NCBI GenBank assembly: GCA_949987565.1
Contig: OX465114.1
Location: forward strand, 744,001-808,000
DNA length: 64,000 bases
Origin: Luidia sarsii
Taxonomy: Eukaryota; Echinodermata; Asteroidea; Paxillosida; Luidiidae
Direction of reading: 5' to 3'
The notes beneath the pieces are model-generated. The model had not been told where the DNA came from. It ran no database searches and saw only the letters and a list, made by a program, of their open reading frames with translations. How positions within the stretch are numbered: the first letter of the stretch is position 1; each line of letters starts with the position of its first letter. Below, one piece after another: positions 13,286 through 25,545 of this stretch. Made by a program: the position numbers and the translations under genes.

Positions 13286-16200
13286 GTTGACTAGGATGGA
13301 GTTGGTTACGGACAGAGTTGACTTGGATGGAGTTGGTTACGGAGAGAGTTGACTAGGACGGAGTTGGTTACGGACAGAGTTGACTAGGATGGAGTTGGTT
13401 ACGGACAGAGTTGACTAGGACGGAGTTGGTTACGGACAGAGTTGGTTACGGACGGAATTGACTAGTACGGAGTTGGTTACGGACAGAGTTGACTAGGATG
13501 GAGTTGGTTACGGAATTGACTAGGATGGAGTTGGTTACGGAGAGAGTTGACTAGGACAGAGTTGGTTATGGACAGAGTTGACTAGGATGGAGTTGGTTAC
13601 GGACAGAGTTGACTAGGACGGAGTTGGTTACAGACAGAGTTGACTAGGATGGAGTTGGTTACAGAGAGAGTTGACTAGGACGGAGTTGACTAGGATGGAG
13701 TTGGTTACGGACAGAGTTGACTAGGACGGAGTTGGTTACGGACAGAGTTGACTAGGATGGAGTTGGTTACGGACAGAGTTGACTAGGACGGAGTTGGTTA
13801 TGGACAGAGTTGGTTACGGACGGAATTGACTAGTACGGAGTTGGTTACGGACAGAGTTGACTAGGATGGAGTTGGTTATGGACAGAGTTGACTAGGATGG
13901 AGTTGGTTACGGAGAGAGTTGACTAGGACGGAGTTGGTTACGGACAGAGTTGACTAGGATGGAGTTGGTTACGGACAGAGTTGACTAGGACGGAGTTGGT
14001 TACGGACAGAGTTGGTTACGGACGGAATTGACTAGTACGAAGTTGGTTACGGACAGAGTTGACTAGGATGGAGTTGGTTACGGAATTGACTAGGATGGAG
14101 TTGGTTACGGAGAGAGTTGACTAGGACAGAGTTGGTTATGGACAGAGTTGACTAGGATGGAGTTGGTTACGGACAGAGTTGACTAGGACGGAGTTGGTTA
14201 CAGACAGAGTTGACTAGGATGGAGTTGGTTACAGAGAGAGTTGACTAGGACGGAGTTGACTAGGATGGAGTTGGTTACGGACAGAGTTGACTAGGATGGA
14301 GTTGATTACGGACAGAGTTGAGTAGGATGGAGTTCAGTTGGTTACGGACAGAGTTGACTAGGATGGAGTTGGTTACGGACAGAGTTGACTAGGACGGAGT
14401 TGACTAGGATGGAGTTGGTTACGGACAGAGTTGACTAGGATGGAGTTGGTTACGGACAGAGTTGACTAGGATGGAGTTGGTTACGGACAGAGTTGACTAG
14501 GATGGAGTTGGTTATGGACAGAGTTGACTAGGACAGAGTTGACTAGGATGGAGTTGGTTACGGACAGAGTTGACTAGGATGGAGTTGGTTACGGACAGAG
14601 TTGACTAGCACAAAGTTGACTAGGATGGAGTTGGTTACGGACAGAGTTGACTAGGACGGAGTTGACTAGGATGGAGTTGGTTACGGACAGAGTTGACTAG
14701 GACGGAGTCGGTTACGGACAGAGTTGACTAGGATGGAGTTGGTTACGGACAGAGTTGACTAGGACAGAGTTGGTTACGGACAGAGTTGGTTACGGACGGA
14801 ATTGACTAGTACGGAGTTGGTTACGGACAGAGTTGACTAGGATGGAGTTGGTTATGGACAGAGTTGACTAGGATGGAGTTGGTTACGGACAGAGTTGACT
14901 AGGATGGAGTTGGTTATGGACAGAGTTGACTAGGACAGAGTTGACTAGGATGGAGTTGGTTACGGACAGAGTTGACTAGGATGGAGTTGGTTACGGACAG
15001 AGTTGACTAGCACAAAGTTGACTAGGATGGAGTTGGTTACGGACAGAGTTGACTAGGACGGAGTTGACTAGGATGGAGTTGGTTACGGACAGAGTTGACT
15101 AGGACGGAGTCGGTTACGGACAGAGTTGACTAGGATGGAGTTGGTTACGGACAGAGTTGACTAGGACAGAGTTGGTTACGGACAGAGTTGGTTACGGACG
15201 GAATTGACTAGTACGGAGTTGGTTACGGACAGAGTTGACTAGGATGGAGTTGGTTATGGACAGAGTTGACTAGGATGGAGTTGGTTACGGACAGAGTTGA
15301 CTTGGATGGAGTTGGTTACGGAGAGAGTTGACTAGGACGGAGTTGGTTACGGACAGAGTTGACTAGGATGGAGTTGGTTACGGACAGAGTTGACTAGGAC
15401 GGAGTTGGTTACGGACAGAGTTGGTTACGGACGGAATTGACTAGTACGGAGTTGGTTACGGACAGAGTTGACTAGGATGGAGTTGGTTACGGAATTGACT
15501 AGGATGGAGTTGGTTACGGAGAGAGTTGACTAGGACAGAGTTGGTTATGGACAGAGTTGACTAGGATGGAGTTGGTTACGGACAGAGTTGACTAGGACGG
15601 AGTTGGTTACAGACAGAGTTGACTAGGATGGAGTTGGTTACAGAGAGAGTTGACTAGGACGGAGTTGACTAGGATGGAGTTGGTTACGGACAGAGTTGAC
15701 TAGGACGGAGTTGGTTACGGACAGAGTTGACTAGGATGGAGTTGGTTACGGACAGAGTTGACTAGGACGGAGTTGGTTATGGACAGAGTTGGTTACGGAC
15801 GGAATTGACTAGTACGGAGTTGGTTACGGACAGAGTTGACTAGGATGGAGTTGGTTATGGACAGAGTTGACTAGGATGGAGTTGGTTACGGACAGAGTTG
15901 ACTTGGATGGAGTTGGTTACGGAGAGAGTTGACTAGGACGGAGTTGGTTACGGACAGAGTTGACTAGGGTGGAGTTGGTTACGGACAGAGTTGACTAGGA
16001 TGGAGTTGGTTACGGACAGAGTTGACTAGGACGGAGTTGGTTATGGACAGAGTTGGTTACGGACGGAATTGACTAGTACGGAGTTGGTTACGGACAGAGT
16101 TGACTAGGATGGAGTTGGTTATGGACAGAGTTGACTAGGATGGAGTTGGTTACGGACAGAGTTGACTTGGATGGAGTTGGTTACGGAGAGAGTTGACTAG

Positions 16201-17791
16201 GATGGAGTTGGTTACGGAATTGACTAGGATGGAGTTGGTTACGGAGAGAGTTGACTAGGACGGAGTTGGTTACGGACAGAGTTGACTAGGATGGAGTTGG
16301 TTACGGACGGAATTGACTAGGACGGAGTTGGTTATGGACAGAGTTGACTAGGACAGAGTTGGTTACGGACAGAGTTGGTTACGGACGGAATTGACTAGTA
16401 CGGAGTTGGTTACGGACAGAGTTGACTAGGATGGAGTTGGTTATGGACAGAGTTGACTAGGATGGAGTTGGTTACGGACAGAGTTGACTTGGATGGAGTT
16501 GGTTACGGAGAGAGTTGACTAGGACGGAGTTGGTTACGGACAGAGTTGACTAGGACGTAGTTGGTTATGGACAGAGTTGACTAGGATGGAGTTGGTTACG
16601 GACAGAGTTGACTTGGATGGAGTTGGTTACGGAGAGAGTTGACTAGGACGGAGTTGGTTACGGACAGAGTTGACTAGGATGGAGTTGGTTACGGACAGAG
16701 TTGACTAGGACGGAGTTGGTTACGGACAGAGTTGGTTACGGACGGAATTGACTAGTACGGAGTTGGTTACGGACAGAGTTGACTAGGATGGAGTTGGTTA
16801 CGGAATTGACTAGGATGGAGTTGGTTACGGAGAGAGTTGACTAGGACAGAGTTGGTTATGGACAGAGTTGACTAGGATGGAGTTGGTTACGGACAGAGTT
16901 GACTAGGACGGAGTTGGTTACAGACAGAGTTGACTAGGATGGAGTTGGTTACAGAGAGAGTTGACTAGGACGGAGTTGACTAGGATGGAGTTGGTTACGG
17001 ACAGAGTTGACTAGGATGGAGTTGATTACGGACAGAGTTGAGTAGGATGGAGTTCAGTTGGTTACGGACAGAGTTGACTAGGATGGAGTTGGTTACGGAC
17101 AGAGTTGACTAGGACGGAGTTGACTAGGATGGAGTTGGTTACGGACAGAGTTGACTAGGATGGAGTTGGTTACGGACAGAGTTGACTAGGATGGAGTTGG
17201 TTACGGACAGAGTTGACTAGGATGGAGTTGGTTATGGACAGAGTTGACTAGGACAGAGTTGACTAGGATGGAGTTGGTTACGGACAGAGTTGACTAGGAT
17301 GGAGTTGGTTACGGACAGAGTTGACTAGCACAAAGTTGACTAGGATGGAGTTGGTTACGGACAGAGTTGACTAGGACGGAGTTGACTAGGATGGAGTTGG
17401 TTACGGACAGAGTTGACTAGGACGGAGTCGGTTACGGACAGAGTTGACTAGGATGGAGTTGGTTACGGACAGAGTTGACTAGGACAGAGTTGGTTACGGA
17501 CAGAGTTGGTTACGGACAGAGTTGACTAGGATGGAGTTGGTTATGGACAGAGTTGACTAGGATGAGTTGGTTAGGGACAGAGTTGACTAGGATGGAGTTG
17601 GTTAGGGACAGAGTTGACTAGGATAGAGTTAACAAGGACAGAGTTGGTTACGGACAGAGTTGACTAGGATAGAGTTGACTAGGACGGAGTTGGTTACGGA
17701 CAGAGTTGACTAGGGCAGAGTTGACTAGGACAGAGTTAACTATGACAGAGTTGGTTACGGACGGAGTTGACTAGGATGGAGTTGGTTATGG
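12971..17791. repeat. Minisatellite block 2
   Basis: Same 15/16-bp modules as block 1. From about 13285 onward it repeats 7665-12170 with the same order of rare module variants at the 5,621-bp offset. Confidence 0.97.
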
Positions 17792-18906
17792 CGGGCGCGG
17801 CCTACTGGATTGGTGTATTCCATCAACTGGGCCTTTCCCATGAGAGGTCATAAAGAAGTTCCATTTGATGAGAAATAGATCCCCCATTGTTTTATACTGT
17901 CCTCTTTGGTCTTAGTTTATGCACTGTTGTCATATATTTCTTACAAGGGCCTGCTCATGAACTGCTTTCACTATTTTTTCATGGTTAGTAACGTTACACT
18001 ACTTGAAAGCTGGTTAGTAACGTTACATGGTTAGTAACGTTACAGATTTTGACAGCTAATATTTTAAACATCCTAGAATTCTTCTTAAATTTGTATCTAA
18101 ATTCTAAGTTAGCTAACCCTGTACAATGTAGTATTGCATAGAAAGGGAAAAATTTAAATAAGATGATTCGTGGCCATTGTTTTTTCTCTGTAGAAAAACA
18201 AATTGATGTTTTGGTTAGTAACGTTACATGGCTAACTAAGGGATTGAAACTTCATACCCTGCTGGCTTATTGATTTATAATCCTAACTTTTGTTTCTTGT
18301 ATCTTTGAGAGCATACTACTAACTAAATAAATTTGATAAGTTAGAGGGAATAATAACTTTTTCATGCATATAATGCCCTAAATCAAAATTGTCCTTACTT
18401 GAATGAAAATTATAAAGGAAAACATCATCGATATGAATTTGTGGTTTTCATCCACTAATAGCCAAGATACAGCAAGGAAAATTATTTTTTCAGACACCTT
18501 GCAGTGTCTTTAATCATAAACAACCAAAAAATGAATGAAAAGTAAAATTTGAAATTTTGGGCTCATGTCCACTTAATCATGGAATTGCCCATGGACAGAG
18601 TTGACTAGGATGAGTTGGTTAGGGACAGAGTTGACTAGGATGGAGTTGGTTAGGGACAGAGTTGACTAGGATAGAGTTAACAAGGACAGAGTTGGTTACG
18701 GACAGAGTTGACTAGGATAGAGTTGACTAGGACGGAGTTGGTTACGGACAGAGTTGACTAGGGCAGAGTTGACTAGGACAGAGTTAACTATGACAGAGTT
18801 GGTTACGGACGGAGTTGACTAGGATGGAGTTGGTTACAGACAGAGTTGACTAGGACGGAGTTGGTTATGGACAGAGTTGACTAGGATGGAGTTGGTTATG
18901 GACAGA
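13286..18906. repeat. 5,621-bp large duplication, copy 2
   Basis: Second copy of the 7665-13285 block. Correspondence is lost near 18905-18915, where copy 2 continues ACTATGACAGAAATGG but copy 1 continues ACTAGGATGG, marking the approximate right breakpoint. Confidence 0.85.
17792..18591. other. Single-copy spacer inside the minisatellite, copy 2
   Basis: Copy of 12171-12970 at an offset of 5,621 bp. No difference was seen in the lines compared by eye, and the constant offset at both ends excludes a net length change. Confidence 0.85.
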
Positions 18907-19318
18907 GTTGACTATGACAGAAATGGTTATGGACAGAGTTGACTAGGATGGAGTTGGTTATGGACAGAGTTGACTAGGATGGAGTTGGTTACGGACAGAG
19001 TTGACTAGGATGGAGTTGGTTATGGACAGAGTTGACTAGGATGGAGTTGGTTAGGGACAGAGTTGACTAGGATGGAGTTGGTTAGGGACAGAGTTGACTA
19101 GGATAGAGTTAACAAGGACAGAGTTGGTTACAGACAGAGTTGACTAGGATAGAGTTGACTAGGATGGAGTTGGTTACGGACAGAGTTGACTAGGGCAGAG
19201 TTGACTAGGGCAGAGTTGACTAGGACAGAGTTAACTAGGACAGAGTTGGTTACGGACAGAGTTGACTAGGATGGAGTTGGTTACAGACAGAGTTGACTAG
19301 GACAGAGTTGGTTACTGA
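18592..19318. repeat. Minisatellite block 3, degenerate right end
   Basis: Continuation of the 15/16-bp modules, with more GGTTAGGGACA and GAGTTAACWAGG variants, ending near the sequence GTTACTGACAGCGG. Confidence 0.95.
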
Positions 19319-20555
19319 CAGCGGCTCTAGCCAGGCATCAAATAGCATGTCGCTCCGATATGCAATCAAAAAATCCCGACTTGCTTTTATTTTGCCGATA
19401 CAGCATCGATACGCTATAACAAAAATGGCTAGAATTTCTTTATGACTATAGATGAGAATTTCACACCACAGCTTTGTATTTTGGGTTGTTGTTTTTTCCC
19501 CCAAAACATATATAGGCCCTAGCAGCAAAGTGCAGCAAAGCGCAGCAGCGCACGACAGCAACGGTTTTACTGATGCACTCTGATCCCATCTGACACACAC
19601 ACAAACATGTGATAACGCTGCATGTACATGTACACTGTACTAGTACATGTACTGTACAGTACAGTGGTGTACAGTATATGTACAGCACTGTACACGTGTA
19701 CCGTACAGTACACCGTACGTCCGCCCCGACGTACACAACGCACGATGCATGTCAGATTACTACCGATTGCTGGTCACAACGATACATGTACAGTGTGTGT
19801 ATACTACCGATCACTGGTCTTTAGTAAGCACGGATGAATAGAGCACAATGAGAGCACAGCACATGTGCCGTATACTATAGCGGTTAGTTGCAAGCCAAAG
19901 CTGGTAACGAATTTTTAAAAATATCGGTCGTCTGTTCGTTATTTTTAAACAGTTAAAGGAACAAAAAACAAAACCGGTTGTGATTAGCGAACACGTGCCA
20001 CCGTGTCAGTGTGACCCTTGTGATTTTACTACCGCGCTCCTTTCTGATGTTGGATTCTACAAGTACAACCATACAACATGTATGTTGAATCTGGCGGAGA
20101 TTTTCGGTTTGGAATTTTGGTTCTACTTCGTGTAGTCATGTACAGTACACCGTGTGTCTAGCCCAAATGCACGCAGTGTTTTTGACATTTGGGGGAAATC
20201 TGGGGATTTCGGAAGGGTTGTTTTCAAAGTCCCGGTTCAAGCGCAGATTTACACGTTGTCCTTTGACTGTACAGTCACTCAACCCTCAAAATTTCAAAAT
20301 TTGATAAAAAGGGTAATTTGTCGGGTCAAATTTGTTGGACAATTTTCGGGTAAAATCTGGGGGTTTCGGTCAGGGGATACTCACGGAAGCCATGGAGTCC
20401 AACACATCATTGTTTGCTCGTGTTTTCCTGCAGAAAGTCTTGGACCCTACTATCGCCTGAGTCCCGACCCCCTTAAACAAAAATTAAAAAAGGGTGATAA
20501 CTGATTGTAAATATAAAGGGTCCAAGTTACTCTGAGTCGGACTAGTTTAGTTATA
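19319..20555. other. Non-coding flank with TGTACA tract and degenerate transposon arms
   Basis: No gene recognised. A TGTACA/GTACATG-rich low-complexity tract lies at about 19619-19740 and generates spurious short frames on both strands. From about 20180 the sequence (for example CTCAAAATTTCAAAATTTGA with GTCGGGT) is a diverged copy of the arm end of the foldback element that starts at 20565, so this stretch probably contains an older, decayed element of that family. Confidence 0.5.
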
Positions 20556-20564
20556 TGGACAGAG

Positions 20565-21724
20565 TAGTCCGAGTTACTTGGACCTGACAAGTCACCCTTT
20601 TTTATCGAATTTTGAAAATTTGAGATTCGGGTGACTGTAGGGTCCAAGTCGAACCGAGTCACATATGGCTAATGTGTGCAAACCGCAAAAAAACACATTT
20701 CGACCGAAAAACTACCCAACACAAACCCCAAGATTTACCGCCGAAAACACCCGTATCCCCGTCCTACGTGCCCATTTTTGGATTCAGTGAGAATCAAGGA
20801 TTCTAATACTGGTCATTTGCTTTACTCACGTTTTTGAAAAAAGGGGAAAAATACCCAGAACCTTCAGTTGATCGAGAAGGTGTTTCACCTGTGCGACAGC
20901 CAAAACAAGGCAGCCATCTCCTTTTCTAAAAATAGCATTCTGACAATTCCGTGTGCGCAGTGGGTCTGCAATCGTTGAGCCCACGACTGTTTCATGAACG
21001 GCGCAAAGCATGCAACGATACGCGGTGTGTGTAGTGCAAAGCAGTAACTTCAAATGTTTCTCAAAAATTTCAAGCCTACATGTTTTGGATTATTTGTTTT
21101 CAGGATTTAGAATGAAAGCACATGGTGATTTGTGAACGTTTCATCTTATTTGAAACCTCTAAAGAAGCTTTCATTTTAAATCCTGAAAACAAATAATCCG
21201 AAACATGTACGCTTGAAATTTTCGAGGAACATTTGAAGTTACTGCTATCCACCACACACCGCGTATCGTTGCATGCTTTGCGCCATTCATGAAACAGTCG
21301 CGGGCTCAACGGTTGCAGACCCACTGCGCACACGGAACTGTCAGAATGCTATTTTTAGAAAAGAAGATGGCCGCCTTGTTTTGGCTGTTGCACGGGTGAA
21401 ACACCTTCTCGATCAACTGAGGTTTTTTTTTTTTCATTTTTTCCAAAACGTGAGTAAAGCAAATGACCAGTAGGCCCCCTATTAGAATCCTTGATTCTCA
21501 CTGAATCAAAAAATGGGCACGTAGGATGGTGATACGGGTGTTTTCGGCGGTAAATCTGGGGGTTTGGGTCGGGTAGTTTTTCGGTCGAAATGTTTTTTGG
21601 CGGTTTCTACACATAATTCATATATTGTGACTCTGTTCGACTTGGATCCTACAGTCACCCGAATCTCAAAATTTTAAAATTCGACAAAAAAGGGTGACTT
21701 GTCGGGTCCAAGTTACTCGGACTA
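20565..21724. mobile_element. Foldback DNA element C (Mutator-like by target duplication)
   Basis: A 1.16-kb inverted repeat with arms of more than 500 bp around a short loop centred near 21143. GTCACCC at 20591 pairs with GGGTGAC ending at 21698, and CAAAGCATGC at 21004 pairs with GCATGCTTTG ending at 21280. Ends begin TAGTCCGAG. The flanks are TGGACAGAG (20556-20564) and TGAACAGAG (21725-21733), a 9-bp duplication with one mismatch. Long terminal inverted repeats plus 9-bp duplications match Mutator-like foldback elements. No transposase frame is present. Confidence 0.75.
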
Positions 21725-21764
21725 TGAACAGAGTTGACTACAGACTAGGACTGACATGACTGAG

Positions 21765-22434
21765 TACCCCCAGAACTGTGGGGTTCTACGTCGTCCGCTG
21801 CTCTCCCGACCGGAACCCCACACATAACTATGTTTTTTTTTTCCCATAGGCTTCTGTGTAACGTTCACAAGTGCTGTGGCATAGGGATCAGCTCAGGTTC
21901 AGCATAACTCATAAAATACTGCTTCATATGGCCCAAGATTTCTAGCAAATGTGGTTTACATACCACGCACGTGTGTTCAACTGTCCATGTGGCGAAAATG
22001 TGTCGATTTCCCCCCAAAAATGGGCGAAAACCTCCCGGTTCGGTTGCAACATTCAAACGGCAGCTCCGTAACTGGCAGTCTGGTCCCTGTAGTACGGTAT
22101 AGCGCCTTGCTAAGAAGACGTACAGGAGACCAGACTGCCAGTTGCGGCGCTGCTGTTTGGATCTTGCGACCAAACCGGGAGGTTTTCGCCCTTTTTTGGG
22201 GGGAAATCGACACATTTTCGCCACATGGACAGTTGCACACAGGTGCGTGGTATGTATAATGTAAACCACATTTGCTAGAAATCTTGGGCCGAATGAAGCA
22301 GTATTTTATGAGTTATGCTGAACCTGCTGATCCCTATGCCACAGCACTAGTGAACATTACACAGAAGCCTATGGGAAAAAAGCACAGTTATCTGTGAGGT
22401 TCCGGTCGGGAGAGCAGCAGACGACATAGTACCC
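21765..22434. mobile_element. Foldback unit A
   Basis: Near-palindrome centred near 22107. The left arm starts CTACGTCGTCCGCTG at 21786 and pairs with the right arm ending near 22429. The arms contain AAACCTCCCGGTT and its complement. The right terminus lacks the final CCACAGTTCTGGGGGTA seen at 24458, so the unit is truncated where unit B begins. Open frames on both strands here simply mirror each other. Confidence 0.75.
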
Positions 22435-24458
22435 TACCCCCAGAACTGTGGGGTTCTACGTCGTCCGCTGCTCTCCCGACCGGAACCCCACAGATAACTA
22501 CCCCCGGTAGGCTTTTTTCCCATAGGCTTCTGTGTAACGTTCACAAGTGCTGTGGCATAGGGATCAGCAGGTTCAGCATAACTCATAAAATACTGCTTCA
22601 TTTGGCCCAAGATTTCTAGCAAATGTGGTTTACATACCACGCACCTGTGTGCAACTGTCCATTTGGCGAAAATGTGTCGATTTCCCCCAAAAAATGGGCG
22701 AAAACCTCCCGGTTCGGTTGCAACATTCAAACGGCAGCTTCGTAACTGGCAGTCTGGTCCCCTGTAGTACGGTATAGTGGCTAGCTGCGAAGACGTACAG
22801 GGGACCAGACTGCCAGTTGCGGCGCTGCCGTTTGGATCTTGCGACCAAACCGGGAGGTTTTCGCCCATTTTTTGGGGGGAAATCGACACATTTTCGCCAA
22901 ATGGACAGTTGCACACAGGTGCGTGGTATGTAAACCACATTTGCTAGAAGTCTTGGGCCAAATGAAGCAGTATTTTATGAGTTATGCTGAACCTGCTGAT
23001 CCCTATGCCACAGCACTAGTGAACGTTACACAGAAGCCTATGGGAAAAAAGCATCTATAGTTATCTCTGGGGTTCCGGTCGGGAGAGCAGCGGACGACGT
23101 AGTTGGGGTAACCGTAACCCTCATCCTCCCGAAGGTCGGAGACCTGAGGGTTACGGGAACGTATACATGTACACAATTATAGCGAGGTTTTTGTTTTTAC
23201 CATTTTGGAAACACCACTGTCCCGATCACCCCCTTTTTCCACCCTTTGGAAAATCGCCACACACAATCTAAGGACATGCACTTGATCCCAAATGTATACT
23301 GAATGTGATCAGATAACCCAAAACATCGTGGGTAAAATACTTTTCCGAAAAACGGGCAGAAACTCACCCAAATACTGTCTGTAAATGTCCCGTCAACGTC
23401 TCCGCCAGGTTCGGAATCCGAACCCGGCACCTCGACCAATCAGCGCTTAGTCTCGTGACGTATACCCGCACGACGGCTATTTGCTGTTTCGCAATAACAG
23501 TCCACACTCGTGGTGCAGCGCGCGCAGGTCATCGCCCTGTGAAGAGCCGACTGGTACTGTATACAACCATGGATACAACACGTGCGCTGTACATGTGATT
23601 GTACGGTACATGTGATTGTACAGTACATGTACATGTACCGTACATGTGCAAGCAGAGTACCAAAGAATACTCTTTGATAATACACGTACATGTACTGTAC
23701 ACATGTACAACAGTACAGTGCACATATACAGTATGAACCCGTACGCTACGTACACACACGTACATGTACATACGTGTGTGTACGTAGCGTACGGGTTCAT
23801 ACTGTACATGTACATGTACATGTACACTGTACTGTTGTACATGTACGTGTATTATCAAAGAGTATTCTTTGGTACTCTGCTTGCACATGTACGGTACATG
23901 TATGTACTGTACAATCACATGTACCGTACAATCACATGTACAGCGCACGTGTTGTATCCATGGTTGTATACAGTACCAGTCGGCTCTTCACAGGGCGATG
24001 ACCTGCACGCGCTGCACCACGAGTGTGGACTGTTATTGCGAAACAGCAAATAGCCGTCGTGCGGGTATACGTCACGAGACTAAGCGCTGATTGGTCGAGG
24101 TGCCAGGTTCGGATTCCGAACCTGGCGGAGACGTTGACGGAACATTTACAGACAGTATTTGGGTGAGTTTCTGCCCGTTTTTTGGAAAAGTATTTTACCC
24201 ACGATGTTTGGGTTATCTGATCACATTCAGTATACATTTGGGATCAAGTGCATGTCCTTAGATTGTGTGTGGCGATTTTCTAAAGGGTGGAAAAAGGGGG
24301 CGATCGGGACAGTGGTGTTTCCAAAATGGTAAAAACAAAAACCTCGCTATAATTTTGTACATAAGTTCCCGTAACCCTCAGGTCTCCGACCTTCGGGAGG
24401 ATGAGGGTTACGGTTACCGCAACTACGGACGACGTAGAACCCCACAGTTCTGGGGGTA
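22435..24458. mobile_element. Foldback unit B, interrupted by element P
   Basis: Second copy of the palindrome of about 670 bp, centred near 22779. It starts TACCCCCAGAACTG at 22435. Its right end is split: the arm reaches CGGACGACG at 23091-23099 and resumes after element P with TAGAACCCCACAGTTC, ending at 24458. Confidence 0.75.
23100..24425. mobile_element. Foldback element P, near-perfect 1.33-kb palindrome
   Basis: Arms of about 660 bp run from TAGTTGGGGTAACCG to its complement, centred near 23763 in a TGTACA-rich tract. The target duplication is CGGACGACG (23091-23099 and 24426-24434), 9 bp and perfect. Long mirrored frames rich in Val, Tyr, Cys, Thr and His in the centre arise from GTACAT repeats and are not genes. 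A partial relative starts at 63594. Confidence 0.85.
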
Positions 24459-24629
24459 ATGACTGAGTTGGTCACGGACCAAATTGCAATTGGTCACAGT
24501 CACAGACTGAGTTGACTAGAAACAGGTTATGGACTAAGTTCACGTGAAACCAACCCCTCCAAATTTGGAAAAAAAGGAAAAAAAGGTTGAGTTGTCGGGT
24601 CCCAGTTACTCGGACTACGTAAGTACACC
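24459..24629. other. Degenerate minisatellite-like sequence and transposon-arm fragment
   Basis: Contains GACTGAGTTGGTCACGGACC and GACTGAGTTGACTAG, close to the modules of the 3-19 kb minisatellite. A stretch at about 24592-24617 (GTCGGGTCCCAGTTACTCGG) matches the arm end of element C. Confidence 0.5.
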
Positions 24630-24890
24630 GTGAGTGTGAGTGCTCCGGTGCCAGTGAGGCCGGTTGTCGCAACTACTGAACTAGGCAAAATCGGCTTCAA
24701 AAATCTAGATAAAGCCATGAAATATCAGTCAAAAACTCACATGAATGTGCTCCTGGATGAGTTCTCAAACAGTAATGTGGATTATAGCAACATGAGTGAG
24801 TTTATTAAGGAGGTAAACATCAAACTGTCGAGGAATTCTACTAACGTCGAGTTCAGCAAAATTGAAAATGGCCGCCAATCTGGTCAATAG
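24630..24890 (+). CDS. Possible short coding fragment, unrecognised
   Basis: An open frame of 86 codons of ordinary amino-acid composition (for example KAMKYQSKTHMNVLLDEF). It begins just after a transposon-arm fragment and ends in TAG. No domain is recognisable and I see no promoter or clear splice sites. It could be a decayed exon, a transposon-derived fragment or chance. Confidence 0.15.
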   Translation: MSVSAPVPVRPVVATTELGKIGFKNLDKAMKYQSKTHMNVLLDEFSNSNVDYSNMSEFIKEVNIKLSRNSTNVEFSKIENGRQSGQ

Positions 24891-25179
24891 CGCCACCAAT
24901 AGTTGGAAAGTTGTCAGTCAGGCAGATTGTAAATTGTAAAGAGCGCCACCAAGAAAGAGAAGTGAAGAGAAGCAGCTCCTTTTTGTGGGTTCTTTTTGCA
25001 CGCATTGATTCCTACGAGATGCCCGTTTGCACCCATTCTGAAAACAAACAAATTAAACAATTTGCAGATTAACAATTAGCAGATTAGCAGATTAACAATT
25101 GTTCAATTTCTTTACCGTGAATTATTAAGTTGGCTTTCTTAGAGCTTCAGTAGTATCACAATTAGGCCTATACATGTTC

Positions 25180-25545
25180 ATCATCATGAAATTCTTCATG
25201 CAACTGTTCACTAATTTGTTCTAAAGTTCAAACTCATGTTTTCCTTTATTTATTTGACTGAATTTGAAAAAGTTCCATCCACTCTGCATAAGATCCCATG
25301 ATTTGCACCAACTGCTTGTTTATTATCTGAATAAAACGGGGGCGTGTTCCCTGGAGATAAACAGCAGTTAATGGTTGAATGCACTAATACTGAGTATACT
25401 GAGGCACCCAAAAGCGCCAAAGACTTGTCGAATTTTGGGGAGGTAGCCATCTAAGGGCGAGAGAGCTCGTTCAGATGGTAAGATGGTTCGCAAAACCAGA
25501 GGTCTTCCATTCCAGTGTCGGTCCGGTCTAAATTTTCTTAGTAAT
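25180..25545 (+). mobile_element. Decayed tRNA-derived SINE-like sequence
   Basis: GTAGCCATCTAAGGGCGAGAG followed by AGCTCGTTCAGATGGTAAG and CAGAGGTCTTCCATTCCAG (25442-25520) is a mutated version of the A-box/B-box repeat in the RSPH3 introns. The preceding AATTTGTTCTAAAGTTCAAA and TTTATTTGACTGAATTTG match the body that follows the B box at about 61136-61210. Confidence 0.5.

Larger units (their letters stand above)
21765..24458. mobile_element. Composite foldback insertion (elements A, B and nested P)
   Basis: The insertion is bounded by a perfect 9-bp duplication ATGACTGAG (21756-21764 and 24459-24467) and by inverted termini TACCCCCAGAACTGTGG and its complement. It contains two tandem copies of a palindrome of about 670 bp (A, then B). 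A third foldback element, P, is inserted near B's right end and separates B's terminal 24 bases from the rest. Joining the flanks across this insertion and element C leaves a GGACAGAGTTGACTA-like sequence, the same motif as the 3-19 kb minisatellite. Confidence 0.8.

Noticed and set aside
2889..19318. CRISPR-like array
   Set aside because: There are no unique spacers between repeats; it is a contiguous eukaryotic minisatellite.
21865..23060. Frames of up to 168 codons on both strands
   Set aside because: They lie in foldback arms and repeat between the two palindromic units, with no conserved domain.
23440..24090. Several mirrored frames of 70-145 codons rich in Val, Tyr, Cys, Thr and His
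   Set aside because: They arise from GTACAT repeats at the centre of a palindrome; the same peptides appear on both strands.
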